Assembly (NCBI RefSeq): GCF_040545875.1
Contig: NZ_JBEPMR010000020.1
DNA from: Faecalicatena_A orotica
GTDB taxonomy: Bacteria; Bacillota; Clostridia; Lachnospirales; Lachnospiraceae
Strand: one strand, 5' to 3'
DNA length: 64,000 nucleotides
The notes beneath the pieces are model-generated. The model was given only the letters and a program-made list of their open reading frames with translations. It searched no databases and was not told the DNA's origin. Shown in pieces: positions 24,696 to 33,666 of this stretch; within the stretch, counting starts at the first letter, position 1, and the number at the start of each line of letters is the position of its first letter. The position numbers and the translations under genes are program-made.

Positions 24696-25847
24696 CTAGC
24701 GGTTGAAGACGGATACCAGCAGGCCTTCTTCGCGGATTGCGGCCCAGTGGGCCTCGTTGATCTGGGGGAGGAGGTATCTGTGGGTGATTAGTTTGTACAG
24801 GGGTATTTCTTTTTCCTGTGCTTTTTTTAAGAATGAAAAGCATTCTTCGTAGTCTCTTGAGGAGTAAAATCTTCCTCCGGACGGCATTGTTTCTTCATAA
24901 AATTTTGCCGTTGCTTTTCCCCTGCCTAATATGTAGCCGAGTTCGCATACGCTGCCGCTAGGTTTTATCAGGCGTTTTGCTGTGCTGCGCCCCAGGGAGG
25001 ATGTGGTGCACTGGAAGACAGTGTCTGCCAGAGTCCCACCTGTGTATTTTTTGATCTTTTCCAGAATGGCCGGCATTCCTTTCTTGTCACGGTAGTCTAT
25101 CACTTCCGGGGCACCGAATTCTTTTGCCAGTTTTAGTCTGGTTTCTGATCCGTCGATTGCTATAATCTGCCTGATTCCCATACATTTAAGCGCAGCGATT
25201 GCCGTAAGTCCTTCCAGACCGCATCCTAATACGATTACTTTTTTGGTATCTTCTAAATGATTTAATTTTTCTGCCCTCTGGACAGCGCTGTTTACTGCTA
25301 TAGCAGTCTCAGTCAGCAGACGGGACTCCAGATCCAGATCATTGACCTGATATATTTGGTTTCCTGCCTGAAGGACTATATAGTTTGAGAACCACCCATT
25401 TGACATAATGCCCGAATGCATGCGGTTTCCGCTAAACGATGAAGCAGAGCCTCCTGCTTTTTTAACAGCCACTATCCGGTCGCCCACTTTCAGTGTATTT
25501 CCCTTCGCATCCTGAAGAGCGGGGCTTCCAAGTTTTACGATCACACCGGTTCCCTGCTGTCCTGTAAATACAGCCTGTCCGATTCTCTTTTCTTTCATAA
25601 ATTCCGCAGTATCGGAAGGTGATACACAGCAGCCTTCGACCTGTACGAGAATCTCTTTCCCACTGATCTTTGGGATTTCACAGTCTTTAACTTCATAATT
25701 TTCAGGAGAAGAAAGAACTGCAGTCCTTCCTGTTTCCTTGCCCGTAAAAACAGGTTTTCTCTCTAGCGTAAAAGGTGTCTTATCCACTTTAGGAGTACCC
25801 ACCTCAGACAAAACCTGTTTTACGATATCATCTATCTTTATGTCCAT
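24696..25847 (-). CDS. MDR-family (alcohol dehydrogenase-like) oxidoreductase
   Basis: 383 residues of the medium-chain dehydrogenase/reductase fold. The GroES-like N-terminal domain has KEILVQVEGCCVSPSD; the Rossmann domain shows VIVLGCGLEGLTAIAALKCM, then IAIDGSETRLKLAKEFG for nucleotide binding. The zinc signature GHE is GQQ here (FTGQQGTGVIV), and the four-Cys structural zinc loop is absent, so catalytic zinc is doubtful. A 35-residue N-terminal extension begins with the amphipathic helix MDIKIDDIVKQVLSEVG. ATG 25847 has AAAGGAG 7 nt upstream. It is last in the acid-sugar cluster; a role in reducing the lactaldehyde made by the aldolase is an inference. Confidence 0.8.
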   Translation of the reverse strand: MDIKIDDIVKQVLSEVGTPKVDKTPFTLERKPVFTGKETGRTAVLSSPENYEVKDCEIPKISGKEILVQVEGCCVSPSDTAEFMKEKRIGQAVFTGQQGTGVIVKLGSPALQDAKGNTLKVGDRIVAVKKAGGSASSFSGNRMHSGIMSNGWFSNYIVLQAGNQIYQVNDLDLESRLLTETAIAVNSAVQRAEKLNHLEDTKKVIVLGCGLEGLTAIAALKCMGIRQIIAIDGSETRLKLAKEFGAPEVIDYRDKKGMPAILEKIKKYTGGTLADTVFQCTTSSLGRSTAKRLIKPSGSVCELGYILGRGKATAKFYEETMPSGGRFYSSRDYEECFSFLKKAQEKEIPLYKLITHRYLLPQINEAHWAAIREEGLLVSVFNR

Positions 25848-25859
25848 CTTCAATCTCCT

Positions 25860-26366
25860 TTACCAGGATATTTTTCTCTGATTCATGCCCATGCTGTCTG
25901 TACCCACCCTGTGCAGCAGCTTATCGATCCGGATCTTCACTACCACCTTACGGTAATACACAGGGGTACTCTCATGACAACACGGTTTGTGAGCATCTGT
26001 CGGATAAACAAGATAAAACATTCCCGGCTTCATCCTGATCTTGTCCCCACTTCCTTCCAGCCATTCAATATCCTTCTCGGGATCATAGGGTGTCCTGACC
26101 GTCAGATCCGACTTATCCGCATATTCCCACATTTCACTGCCTTCTATCAGTATCTGCACATCCAGATATTTATTGTGTGTTTCAAAGTCCGCCTCTGTAA
26201 AGCCCCGGGTCTGTCCTTCCTGTACAAACGCAAATCCCTTTCCGACCGGATATCTCCCGACCGGCAGATGCTCCTTTTCCACACGCTGTGCAAAACGGAC
26301 CGCATCCCATAATTCAGGAACACTCCGCTGATAATAACAGATATGCTCCAGTTTATCCATTATCAT
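25860..26366 (-). CDS. YhcH/YjgK/YiaL-family protein
   Basis: 168 residues of the DUF386/cupin-like family: FETHNKYLDVQILIEGSEMW is the family hallmark, followed by FYLVYPTDAHKPCC and VVVKIRI. Members bind a metal in a beta-barrel and often sit in sialic acid, uronate or other sugar-acid operons (YhcH, EbgC); a mutarotase/epimerase-like role has been proposed. Here it follows the aldolase by 27 nt and precedes the MDR enzyme by 12 nt, so it belongs to the same transcript. GGAGTG precedes ATG 26366. Confidence 0.88.
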   Translation of the reverse strand: MIMDKLEHICYYQRSVPELWDAVRFAQRVEKEHLPVGRYPVGKGFAFVQEGQTRGFTEADFETHNKYLDVQILIEGSEMWEYADKSDLTVRTPYDPEKDIEWLEGSGDKIRMKPGMFYLVYPTDAHKPCCHESTPVYYRKVVVKIRIDKLLHRVGTDSMGMNQRKISW

Positions 26367-26393
26367 AGTGCATTCACTCCATTCTCACATATT

Positions 26394-27290
26394 CTACAGA
26401 AGCCGTAATTCCTTCATCTTATTATAGACATCTGCCTTTGCCTGTGCATCAAGTGAAAGCGCCGGAAGCCTCTCATGCCCGTCCTTGTTTAGCACACGGT
26501 AATACATCGCCTGCTTGCATGCCAGAAACAGAGGGGAACTGTAAGCGTATATATCCATCGCATTTACCATCTTTTTAAACCAGACTGCCGCCTCATTGTA
26601 ATCTCCTCGTTTTGCCGCCTGATATGCATTGACTGTAAATTCGGGGGCAAAGTTGGCAGTCGCATTGATAAACCCGTCCACGCCACAGACTAACAGGCCC
26701 ATCGCCTGATTTTCGTAAGCAGAGAACACAGAAAAATCAGGATTGACTTCCTTTACTTTCTGCATAGCAAGCACATGGTTAAAATCATTGATTGTATCCT
26801 TGATTCCCACGATATTCGGATTATCCTTCACAAGCTTGCAAACCACGTCCGGATTAAAGCAATATCCTGTCAGGTCCGGGAAATTATATATTATAATAGG
26901 AAGTGATGTGTGTGAAGCAACATATCCGAAATATGCCTCAACCATCTCCGAACTGTATACACTAAAGTACGGATTAATCAACAGAACCCCGTCAGCCCCT
27001 GCTGCTTCTACATATTTCAGGAGCTCCATCGTATTTTCCAGACAGGTGTCGCCGACACCTACGATCACATTTACCCGGCCATTCACATGCTGGATCATTT
27101 CCTTTATAAAACTCTTTTTCTCCTCAACGGTCATAATACTGAATTCACCCGAAGTCCCTAGGTAAGCCAGACCATCCACACCATTTGCGATCAGAAAATC
27201 CGCCTGTCGTTTACTTGCTTCTATATCAATCTTACTTTTATCGTCAAAAATCGTGATGACCGGCGGGTTTACGCCACATAGCTTCTTCAT
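26394..27290 (-). CDS. DapA/NanA-family aldolase, probably 2-keto-3-deoxy acid-sugar aldolase
   Basis: 298 residues, class I pyruvate aldolase (TIM barrel). YLGTSGEFSIMTVEEKK carries the GT(S/T)GE pyruvate-binding motif, IIIYNFPDLTGY gives the conserved Tyr, and VGIKDTINDF contains the Schiff-base lysine near residue 160. Members make dihydrodipicolinate or cleave 2-keto-3-deoxy acids. Context with an L-rhamnonate dehydratase-like enzyme suggests it cleaves 2-keto-3-deoxy-L-rhamnonate to pyruvate and L-lactaldehyde; this is an inference. AGGAGG overlaps the end of the regulator gene 1 nt upstream. Confidence 0.88.
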   Translation of the reverse strand: MKKLCGVNPPVITIFDDKSKIDIEASKRQADFLIANGVDGLAYLGTSGEFSIMTVEEKKSFIKEMIQHVNGRVNVIVGVGDTCLENTMELLKYVEAAGADGVLLINPYFSVYSSEMVEAYFGYVASHTSLPIIIYNFPDLTGYCFNPDVVCKLVKDNPNIVGIKDTINDFNHVLAMQKVKEVNPDFSVFSAYENQAMGLLVCGVDGFINATANFAPEFTVNAYQAAKRGDYNEAAVWFKKMVNAMDIYAYSSPLFLACKQAMYYRVLNKDGHERLPALSLDAQAKADVYNKMKELRLL

Positions 27291-27291
27291 C

Positions 27292-28050
27292 CTATTTTTC
27301 CTCCTTCTGATACCCCAGTTCTCTTGAAAGCGTCTTACCCGCCTTCAGCATCTCACCGGCTATCAGTTCTTTCTTATCTATCATCCTTGCTTTCGGTCCC
27401 GACACACTGATTGCCGCAACCATCCTGTGATAACCGTCATAAACCGGAACGGCCAGACACCACAGTCCTTCTTCTATTTCCTGATCATCTATTGCATAAC
27501 CCTGAAGCCTGAACTCCTGAAGCTGTTTTCTCAGTTCTTCTTTGTTTCTTACAGTGTTCTCTGTAAATGCCTTGAAGTCAAGTCCATTCATAATATCACG
27601 GCTTTCTTCCGGAGGCAGGAAAGAAAGAAATGCCTTTCCGAGACCTGTACAATAGACCGGCTTTCTGGAACCGATCTGGGCATTTGTATTAATCGTACGT
27701 TCACAGTTCTCTTTTGCAATATAGACGATCTCCCCCTGTGAGAGAACTCCTAAGAAACATGTTTCTCCCAAAGTCTGCATGAGATGCTTCAGATACGGTG
27801 TGGCCATCCTTCCTATATCAAATCTGGAAGCAGCCACAGCTCCCAAACTCACAAGCTTTCCTCCAAGAGAATACTTCTTCTGTTCATCGGCAATGAGATA
27901 TCCATTCTCCGCCATAGTCTGCAGGAGCGCAATCGTACTGCTCGGTGCATAGTTCAAACGCTCACTGATATCCTTGTTTGTCAGCCCATCGGAGCTGCTT
28001 TCTAAAAGTTCGAAAATCCTCAATACTCTTTCCGCAGATTTTACCGCCAT
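27292..28050 (-). CDS. IclR-family transcriptional regulator
   Basis: 252 residues. An N-terminal winged HTH (LTNKDISERLNYAPSSTIAL then LQTMAENGYLI) is followed by the IclR effector domain (VYCTGLGKAFLSFLPPEES, LWCLAVPVYDGYHRMVAAIS, VSGPKARM). It likely controls the acid-sugar operon in which it sits, in response to a pathway intermediate. Gene order places it between gntP and the aldolase. A TACAC-GAAA-GTGTA palindrome at about 28140-28153 upstream is a possible operator. Confidence 0.92.
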   Translation of the reverse strand: MAVKSAERVLRIFELLESSSDGLTNKDISERLNYAPSSTIALLQTMAENGYLIADEQKKYSLGGKLVSLGAVAASRFDIGRMATPYLKHLMQTLGETCFLGVLSQGEIVYIAKENCERTINTNAQIGSRKPVYCTGLGKAFLSFLPPEESRDIMNGLDFKAFTENTVRNKEELRKQLQEFRLQGYAIDDQEIEEGLWCLAVPVYDGYHRMVAAISVSGPKARMIDKKELIAGEMLKAGKTLSRELGYQKEEK

Positions 28051-28239
28051 AAAAACACCTGACCTTTTCCCAAAATAAAGGCTGACTCCAAATTTTTCTC
28101 ATATTACGGATACACGCCTAATTTATCATTTGCTGCCTATATACACGAAAGTGTACATAGTTTCATTGATAAATTTACATTACCACGCCCAACTTTCCTT
28201 GTCAACTTTGTGTGAACAGTAACCAATAACGCAAAGTAG

Positions 28240-28320
28240 GACAGGAGCCATAAAATATGGCCGGCAGCCCTCAGGTTCCGGGGTCTCCCCGGAACCCGCC
28301 TCCCAGCCACCGCTCCTGTC
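28240..28320 (-). terminator. compound hairpin after gntP
   Basis: Outer GACAGGAGC/GCTCCTGTC arms and an inner perfect GTTCCGGGG-TCT-CCCCGGAAC hairpin, 12 nt past the gntP stop. No U-run, so it may act as an RNA-stability or processing element within the operon. Confidence 0.6.
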
Positions 28321-28332
28321 ACTGCTGTTATA

Positions 28333-29715
28333 CTACACGAACAAGCATGAAATCAAACCTACTATGATAATCAGGATGATACCTACCACAGAGGCAATCG
28401 CCTGACCCAGCGTGTAGGTCTTCAGACCACCTGTAAAGTTAAATCCTGTCATATTTGAAACAATCCAGAAACCAGAGTCGTTTACAGTTGCCCCGAACAG
28501 CGCCCCATCCAGACACGCAAGTGCGATGAACACCGGGTGAATCGCTACCGTAGCAGCTACACTCTGCATGATTGCAAATGTTGTGAGTGATGCAACCGTA
28601 CCCGAACCTGTAATCTGTCTGAACAAAAGGCCGAGTATCCAGCCAATCAGCAGGATCAGCACGATATTATTAGAGATGTTGGAAACCATGTCCTTAATCG
28701 CTTCGCTAACTCCTGATGCCGTAATAACAGATGAGAAGGAACCGCCGGCACCTGTAATCAAAAAAACAATGCCTGCCGACTTTAGTGCATTTGTTGCCAC
28801 TTCCTCGGTCCGTCTGAGCCCCAGTATCTTAATAGAAACAGCCATTCCTGCAAGTGTTCCGAGCAGCATGGATATCGTTTTCTGTCCGAGGAAATCAATC
28901 CATGCCGGTGTCTTATCCATTACAGCTCCTGCAACCGTATTGATAAGAATAAAGATGATTGGTATTATAATAGGAAGAAGTGAGAGAAAGAACCCGGGCA
29001 GCTTTTCCGGGAGTATGAGTTCATCCACACTCAGTCCATTACCATTTTCGTCTTTCTCTGCATTCCAGAGTCCTCTGTCCATCAGTTTTCCATGTATAGT
29101 AACAGCTATCAGCGTCATAGGAATACCAAATAACAGACCGGCAGCGATCATAATGCCCAAATCAAATCCGAAATATTCTGGTGCCACAAGCGGGTTCGGA
29201 GTAGGAGGCACTAATGTGTGGGCAACACCCGCACCAATGGATATGGCGCCTACGATATAGCCGATACCCTTGTTCAGTTTTTTCATCAGTGCTACGCCGA
29301 TCGGAATCAGAATCACAAATGTAACATCAAAGAATACAGGAATGGAGAGCACAAATCCTGCAAACCCGACTGCATACATTGCCCATTTATTCGGAAACAG
29401 TGAAACCAGTTTATCTGCAATTACGCTGGCTCCTCCGGTGTCACTGACAAACTGCCCCAGAATAATACCCAGACCGATTGGGAAACCGATGCTTGCGAGC
29501 ATGCTTCCGAAACCATTATTGATCACATTGACTAACCCAGTCGTTACTGTGCCGTCAGCACCGGTAATATCTGTCAGAGGAACTTTTGTTAAAAATCCGA
29601 GAAGCAATGAACCAAGAATCAATGCAATGGCCGGATTCATTTTTGCTTTGATGATTAATAAAACAACTGCTGCAATAGATATAATCAAACCTATGATTAA
29701 AAATGATGTTGACAT
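28333..29715 (-). CDS. GntP-family gluconate/acid-sugar permease
   Basis: 460 residues, about 12-14 membrane helices. Family signatures include FVSDTGGASVIADKLVSLFP near residue 90, GVAHTLVPPTPNPLVAPEYF near 160, and FRQITGSGTVASLTTFA near 365. GntP proteins import gluconate, idonate or other sugar acids with protons. Between the dehydratase and the IclR gene it most likely imports the acid sugar (for example L-rhamnonate) that the dehydratase uses. The substrate itself cannot be read from sequence. 48 nt downstream of the dehydratase gene. Confidence 0.93.
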   Translation of the reverse strand: MSTSFLIIGLIISIAAVVLLIIKAKMNPAIALILGSLLLGFLTKVPLTDITGADGTVTTGLVNVINNGFGSMLASIGFPIGLGIILGQFVSDTGGASVIADKLVSLFPNKWAMYAVGFAGFVLSIPVFFDVTFVILIPIGVALMKKLNKGIGYIVGAISIGAGVAHTLVPPTPNPLVAPEYFGFDLGIMIAAGLLFGIPMTLIAVTIHGKLMDRGLWNAEKDENGNGLSVDELILPEKLPGFFLSLLPIIIPIIFILINTVAGAVMDKTPAWIDFLGQKTISMLLGTLAGMAVSIKILGLRRTEEVATNALKSAGIVFLITGAGGSFSSVITASGVSEAIKDMVSNISNNIVLILLIGWILGLLFRQITGSGTVASLTTFAIMQSVAATVAIHPVFIALACLDGALFGATVNDSGFWIVSNMTGFNFTGGLKTYTLGQAIASVVGIILIIIVGLISCLFV

Positions 29716-29763
29716 CTTTACCCTCCTGCATAACTGCTATGCTGGCACTTTTACTGACAGTAT

Positions 29764-30957
29764 TTACAGTCTTGTGCCCTTCTTCACTTCAATGAGTGTC
29801 TTGTCTTTGTTCAGTTCAACTCCAAATCCCGGCTTGTCGCTGACTTTCAGTTTTCCGTTAACCGGCATCGGCTCGTCTTTCAGAAGTGGATAGTACTGAG
29901 GTACTACCTTATCAGCCTGAGGAGCCATCATCAGGCATTCTGTGATCGGTGAGTTTGTCTTCGTTGTTACATAATGATAACTGTATGTGCCGCTTCCGTG
30001 AGGAATCACAAGTTTCCCGTGGGCCTCAGCCATGTTGCCAATCTTGATCAGCTCTGTCATACCTCCGCACCAGCCGACATCAGGCTGGATCACGTCAAGG
30101 TCGCAGTCTTCAATCAGCATGCGGAATCCAAACTTGGAAGCCTCATGTTCACCGCCTGTTACCATAATTTGATTGCCGGCCGCTTTCTTTAAGTCTCTGT
30201 AAGACCAGTAGTCATCCGGGTTAAAGCACTCCTCAATCCAGTTAAACTTCAGATCAGCAGATGCCTGCATCAGTCTCTTGGCATAATACAGATCAAGTGC
30301 CATCCAGCAGTCCCACATCAACAGGAAATCGTCACCGCATTTTTCACGCATATCGGCTGCCAGATCGATACTTTTCCTCAAGCCTTCCATTCCATCATCT
30401 GGTCCGTAAACAAGCGGAATCTTTCCTCCGACAAATCCCATGTCCTTTGCAAGGTCCGGTCTCGGCCCGGTTGCATAGAATGTAAGTTCTTCACGGACTT
30501 TTCCGCCCAGCATTGCATATACAGGCTCCTCACGCAGTTTGCCGAGCAGGTCCCATAATGCGAGGTCAATCGCAGAGATTGCATTCATAACTACGCCTTT
30601 TCGTCCATAATACAGGGATGCACGGTACATCTGGTCCCATGCCGCTTCAATCTCATTGGCATCTTTTCCAACTACAAACCGGTCTAAATGGTTCATTACA
30701 AGCCATGCCGCAGGGTATCCGCCTGTGGTAATACCGAATCCTGTTACTCCATTATCAGCTTCCACCTCGACTACCAGTGTTTTCAGTGCATTGATCCCAA
30801 AGCTGGTCCTTGTCGCTTTGTACTCGGGATAGATACTCATTGGTGTTGCAATCTGTCTGACTATCCAGTGATCTTCACTCTGATCATGATAATCTGCTCC
30901 GCCGCCCTCCACTACATATGCGCGGATTGCTGCAATCTTTCTTCCCATTAATGCCAT
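29764..30957 (-). CDS. rhmD: L-rhamnonate dehydratase-like enolase-superfamily enzyme
   Basis: 397 residues of the mandelate racemase/enolase superfamily. It shows the RhmD features GGGADYHDQSEDHWIVRQIA and TPMSIYPEY, FYATGPRPDLAKDMGF, the metal ligands in LMWDCWMALD, WIEECFNPDDY and VTGGEHEA, then DVIQPDVGWCGG and the HGS catalytic His of VIPHGSGTYSYH. Family members dehydrate L-rhamnonate (or L-mannonate/L-lyxonate-type acids) to the 2-keto-3-deoxy acid. This is the first gene of the catabolic cluster. The rhmD label is my best match from recalled E. coli RhmD motifs; a close relative with another acid sugar is possible. Confidence 0.85.
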   Translation of the reverse strand: MALMGRKIAAIRAYVVEGGGADYHDQSEDHWIVRQIATPMSIYPEYKATRTSFGINALKTLVVEVEADNGVTGFGITTGGYPAAWLVMNHLDRFVVGKDANEIEAAWDQMYRASLYYGRKGVVMNAISAIDLALWDLLGKLREEPVYAMLGGKVREELTFYATGPRPDLAKDMGFVGGKIPLVYGPDDGMEGLRKSIDLAADMREKCGDDFLLMWDCWMALDLYYAKRLMQASADLKFNWIEECFNPDDYWSYRDLKKAAGNQIMVTGGEHEASKFGFRMLIEDCDLDVIQPDVGWCGGMTELIKIGNMAEAHGKLVIPHGSGTYSYHYVTTKTNSPITECLMMAPQADKVVPQYYPLLKDEPMPVNGKLKVSDKPGFGVELNKDKTLIEVKKGTRL

Positions 30958-31222
30958 GATAAATACCTTCCTTTCTTGTAATTCATATATGTGAATTCAA
31001 TTCTCATTTCTCACTAAGTTTATCATTTTTTTATAATTAAGTCAACACGGAATAGATCTTTTCGACAGTATAGTCAATTTCTTACGTTATTTTTTGTCTA
31101 TTTTGCACAACCTCTTTCCTTTTACTTATTTTTTGTAGGATTGCTTTTTCAGAAAATATCAAGTATACTTTACTGGACAGCCGGAAGGCTGTCTTAATCT
31201 ATGAGAGGGTAAAGTAATTACT
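30958..31222. other. divergent promoter region, rhmD-like and AEC genes
   Basis: AT-rich intergenic region serving both strands. A palindrome AATTCA-N6-TGAATT at 30980-30997 sits just upstream of the dehydratase and could be an IclR-type operator. A GACAGCC-GGAA-GGCTGTC hairpin lies in the leader of the AEC gene at about 31176-31193. Confidence 0.45.
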
Positions 31223-32143
31223 ATGTTTGTATTGATCTTCAACCAATTGTTAAAAATGCTTATCATTATGATACTGGCTTTCATCTGTTATAAACTGAAA
31301 GTTGTCACACAGGAGGGGAATAAAGCGATTTCCAATCTCCTGCTTATGGTTGTGAATCCTTGTCTGATCATTACTGTCTATCAGACCGATTACAACGCAG
31401 GCCTTGTAAAAGGTCTTCTGATTGCATTTGTCGCTGCATGTGTATCCCACATCATCGGGATCGTTATGGCAAGGTTTCTTGTACCGGAGAAGAATAATCC
31501 GGAGTATTATCTCGACCGCTTCGGCGCTGTCTACTCCAATTGTGGCTTTATCGGCATTCCTTTGATATACAGCGTTCTTGGGAACGAAGGAGTCTTCTAC
31601 CTCACGGCATATATGACGGTGTTCAATCTTTTCACCTGGACGCACGGACTCAGTCTTCTGGAGAATAAGTTTTCCTTAAAACAGCTTAAAGAGGGGCTTC
31701 TCTCACCCATGATTATTGCCACCCTTGCGGCAATTGTATTATTTTTTATCAGGTTCCGTATTCCGGCGACGGTCCTCGCATCAATGAATTATGTTGCAGA
31801 CATGAATACACCGCTCGCCATGATGGTTGCTGGATTTTCTGTTGCACAGGCAGATTTGAAACGGATTTTTTCCAACCTGCATATATACTGGGTCAGCTTT
31901 TTAAAACTGATTGTGATGCCGCTGCTTGTAACCCTGTTCCTTTATATCACCAGAATCAGCCATGATATTGCCTACACCACACTGATCGCGGCTGCCTGCC
32001 CGACTGCTACGACTATGACTATGATGGCTATACGCTATGACAGAAATTATACATACGCCTCGGAAATATTTGCTTTCTCAACCGTTTTGTCAATGGTCAC
32101 CATACCGGTTGTCACCTTTATCGCCGGATTTTTAATACACTGA
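31223..32143 (+). CDS. AEC-family transporter
   Basis: 306 residues with about ten membrane helices in the AEC (auxin efflux carrier) pattern: an N-terminal five-helix repeat with LLLMVVNPCLIITVYQTD and GFIGIPLIYSVLGNEG, and a C-terminal repeat with TPLAMMVAGFSVAQ and TTLIAAACPTATTMTMMA. Bacterial members move malate or other small carboxylates. Divergent from the dehydratase, it may export or import a product of that pathway, such as lactate or an acid sugar. GAGAGGG precedes ATG 31223. Followed by a strong bidirectional terminator. Confidence 0.9.
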   Translation: MFVLIFNQLLKMLIIMILAFICYKLKVVTQEGNKAISNLLLMVVNPCLIITVYQTDYNAGLVKGLLIAFVAACVSHIIGIVMARFLVPEKNNPEYYLDRFGAVYSNCGFIGIPLIYSVLGNEGVFYLTAYMTVFNLFTWTHGLSLLENKFSLKQLKEGLLSPMIIATLAAIVLFFIRFRIPATVLASMNYVADMNTPLAMMVAGFSVAQADLKRIFSNLHIYWVSFLKLIVMPLLVTLFLYITRISHDIAYTTLIAAACPTATTMTMMAIRYDRNYTYASEIFAFSTVLSMVTIPVVTFIAGFLIH

Positions 32144-32152
32144 TTAAAAGAC

Positions 32153-32209
32153 AAAGAACCGGCCAGTAATCCGCTTTTTTTAAGCGTTATTACTGGCCGG
32201 TTCTTTTTT
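32153..32209. terminator. bidirectional terminator
   Basis: AAAGAACCGGCCAGTAAT pairs perfectly with ATTACTGGCCGGTTCTTT; plus strand ends in TTTTTTA. It separates the AEC gene from the convergent MBL gene. Confidence 0.92.
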
Positions 32210-32228
32210 ATGCCCGCATAAACTGATC

Positions 32229-33347
32229 TTATTTATCCATACAGTTCTGACATGGTGTATAGCCTTCTTTCTCCAATTCTTTCAGAGATTTTTTTGTTTT
32301 TTTCTTATTTTTATCTGCCATCTTTTTCACACTGCTGCAGGAAGGACGATGGACTTTCTTTGTATTTGTATTCAGAATATAGGAGCCGCCATTTTTCTCT
32401 TCTTTCGTGTTCTTTACTGCCGGTTCTGCATCTGAACGGGTTCCTTTTGGTTCTCCTGCTCTCCAGCTTTCATCGGGCGACATATTCCATGTAATCTTCT
32501 TACCATCTGAGACAGCAACTATCGTTCCCTGCTCATCCGTCCTGAAAACTTTTATTCCCTCTGTTCTCAACAGGTTCATCACTTCTGCATGGGGATGTCC
32601 ATATGAATTGTCTTCCCCGCAGCTAATCACTGCATACTGCGGGTTCACTGCTTTTAAAAAGCCCTCTGTTGTCCCGCTCCTGCTGCCGTGATGACTAACT
32701 TTATACACATCCGCGGACAGTTTCTGCTTTGTTTTCAACATTTCCTGTTCTGATTCCTCTTCTGCGTCTCCCACAAACAGAAAATGGTTGTCTCCATGTT
32801 CCAGTCTGATTGCAATAGAGTAGTCATTCGCGCTGTCATATTTACGCTCTGACGGGGCCGTTACTGTAAAGGAAGCATCCCCCAGCTGATAGGTGTCTCC
32901 CGTCTTCGGGTGAAGTGCTTTATAGTTTTTTGCCTTCAGTGTGTCTACAACCTCTTCATATGTTTTCGTATCCTTACTGTAATCTGGCATCATTACTGTA
33001 GTGCAGTCAAATTTATAGATAATGACATCCAGTCCCCCAATGTGGTCTGCGTCCGGATGGGTCCCGATTACATAATCCAGCTTCTTGATTCCCTGCTTCT
33101 GGAGATAACTCTGAACAGCAGTTCCTTTGTTGTTATTTCCTGCATCGATCAGCATTGCATGTCCATCTGACTTGATGAGCGTCGCATCCCCCTGCCCTAC
33201 ATCTATGTAGTGCACTTCAAGTAAACTATTACTGCTTTCTGTCCCGGCGGCTTCTGCTCCTTGTAAGCCTGTCATCCAGCCTATACAAAGCAGAAAAGCC
33301 GCCATGAATATTGAAATTATTTTGTTTCTAATAGCCCTTTTTTGCAT
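32229..33347 (-). CDS. secreted ComEC-type metallo-beta-lactamase protein
   Basis: 372 residues. An N-terminal signal peptide (IISIFMAAFLLCIGWMTGL) is followed by the ComEC/Rec2-like MBL domain: VHYIDVGQGDATLIK, IGTHPDADHIGGLDVII, FLFVGDAEEE, VSHHGSRSGT and SCGEDNSYGHPHAEV. The C-terminal 50 residues (YILNTNTKKVHRPSCSSVKK, then YTPCQNC) resemble an Ada-like metal-binding Cys domain. It is thus an extracellular or surface hydrolase without the membrane part of ComEC. Substrate unknown; nucleic-acid or nucleotide hydrolysis is possible. Last in a four-gene minus-strand row. Confidence 0.88.
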   Translation of the reverse strand: MQKRAIRNKIISIFMAAFLLCIGWMTGLQGAEAAGTESSNSLLEVHYIDVGQGDATLIKSDGHAMLIDAGNNNKGTAVQSYLQKQGIKKLDYVIGTHPDADHIGGLDVIIYKFDCTTVMMPDYSKDTKTYEEVVDTLKAKNYKALHPKTGDTYQLGDASFTVTAPSERKYDSANDYSIAIRLEHGDNHFLFVGDAEEESEQEMLKTKQKLSADVYKVSHHGSRSGTTEGFLKAVNPQYAVISCGEDNSYGHPHAEVMNLLRTEGIKVFRTDEQGTIVAVSDGKKITWNMSPDESWRAGEPKGTRSDAEPAVKNTKEEKNGGSYILNTNTKKVHRPSCSSVKKMADKNKKKTKKSLKELEKEGYTPCQNCMDK

Positions 33348-33351
33348 ATCT

Positions 33352-33666
33352 CTAATCCACGAACTTCACTGCCGTCCCATAGGCCATTACTTCTGCCGCT
33401 CCTGCCATGACGGCCGCGGAAGCATAACGGATATTGACAACCGCATCCGCTCCCAGCCTCTCGGCTTCCTCTGTCATACGCTTCGTCGCAAGGGCCCTTG
33501 CATCATTCATCATCTCATTGTAAGCTTTTAATTCGCCTCCGACCAGAGTCTTAAAACTTTGTGTAATGTCTTTTCCTACGTTCTTTGACTGAATGGTGCT
33601 GCCCTTAACCAGTCCGAGCATTTCAAACTTCTTTCCTGATATATAATCAGTATTTACTAAGATCAT
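33352..33666 (-). CDS. YbjQ-family heavy-metal-binding-domain protein
   Basis: 104 residues. TDYISGKKFEMLGLVKGSTI at the start and LGADAVVNIRYASAAVMAGA in the second half are the YbjQ/DUF74 signature; members form small pentameric barrels. Function is not settled. ATG 33666 has GGAG 6 nt upstream; the longer GTG start is less likely. It overlaps the preceding membrane-protein gene by 20 nt. Confidence 0.87.
   Translation of the reverse strand: MILVNTDYISGKKFEMLGLVKGSTIQSKNVGKDITQSFKTLVGGELKAYNEMMNDARALATKRMTEEAERLGADAVVNIRYASAAVMAGAAEVMAYGTAVKFVD

Noticed and set aside
23133..25847. A propanediol microcompartment operon suggested by pduL
   Set aside because: No shell proteins, diol dehydratase or acylating aldehyde dehydrogenase in the window, and this PduL lacks the targeting extension.
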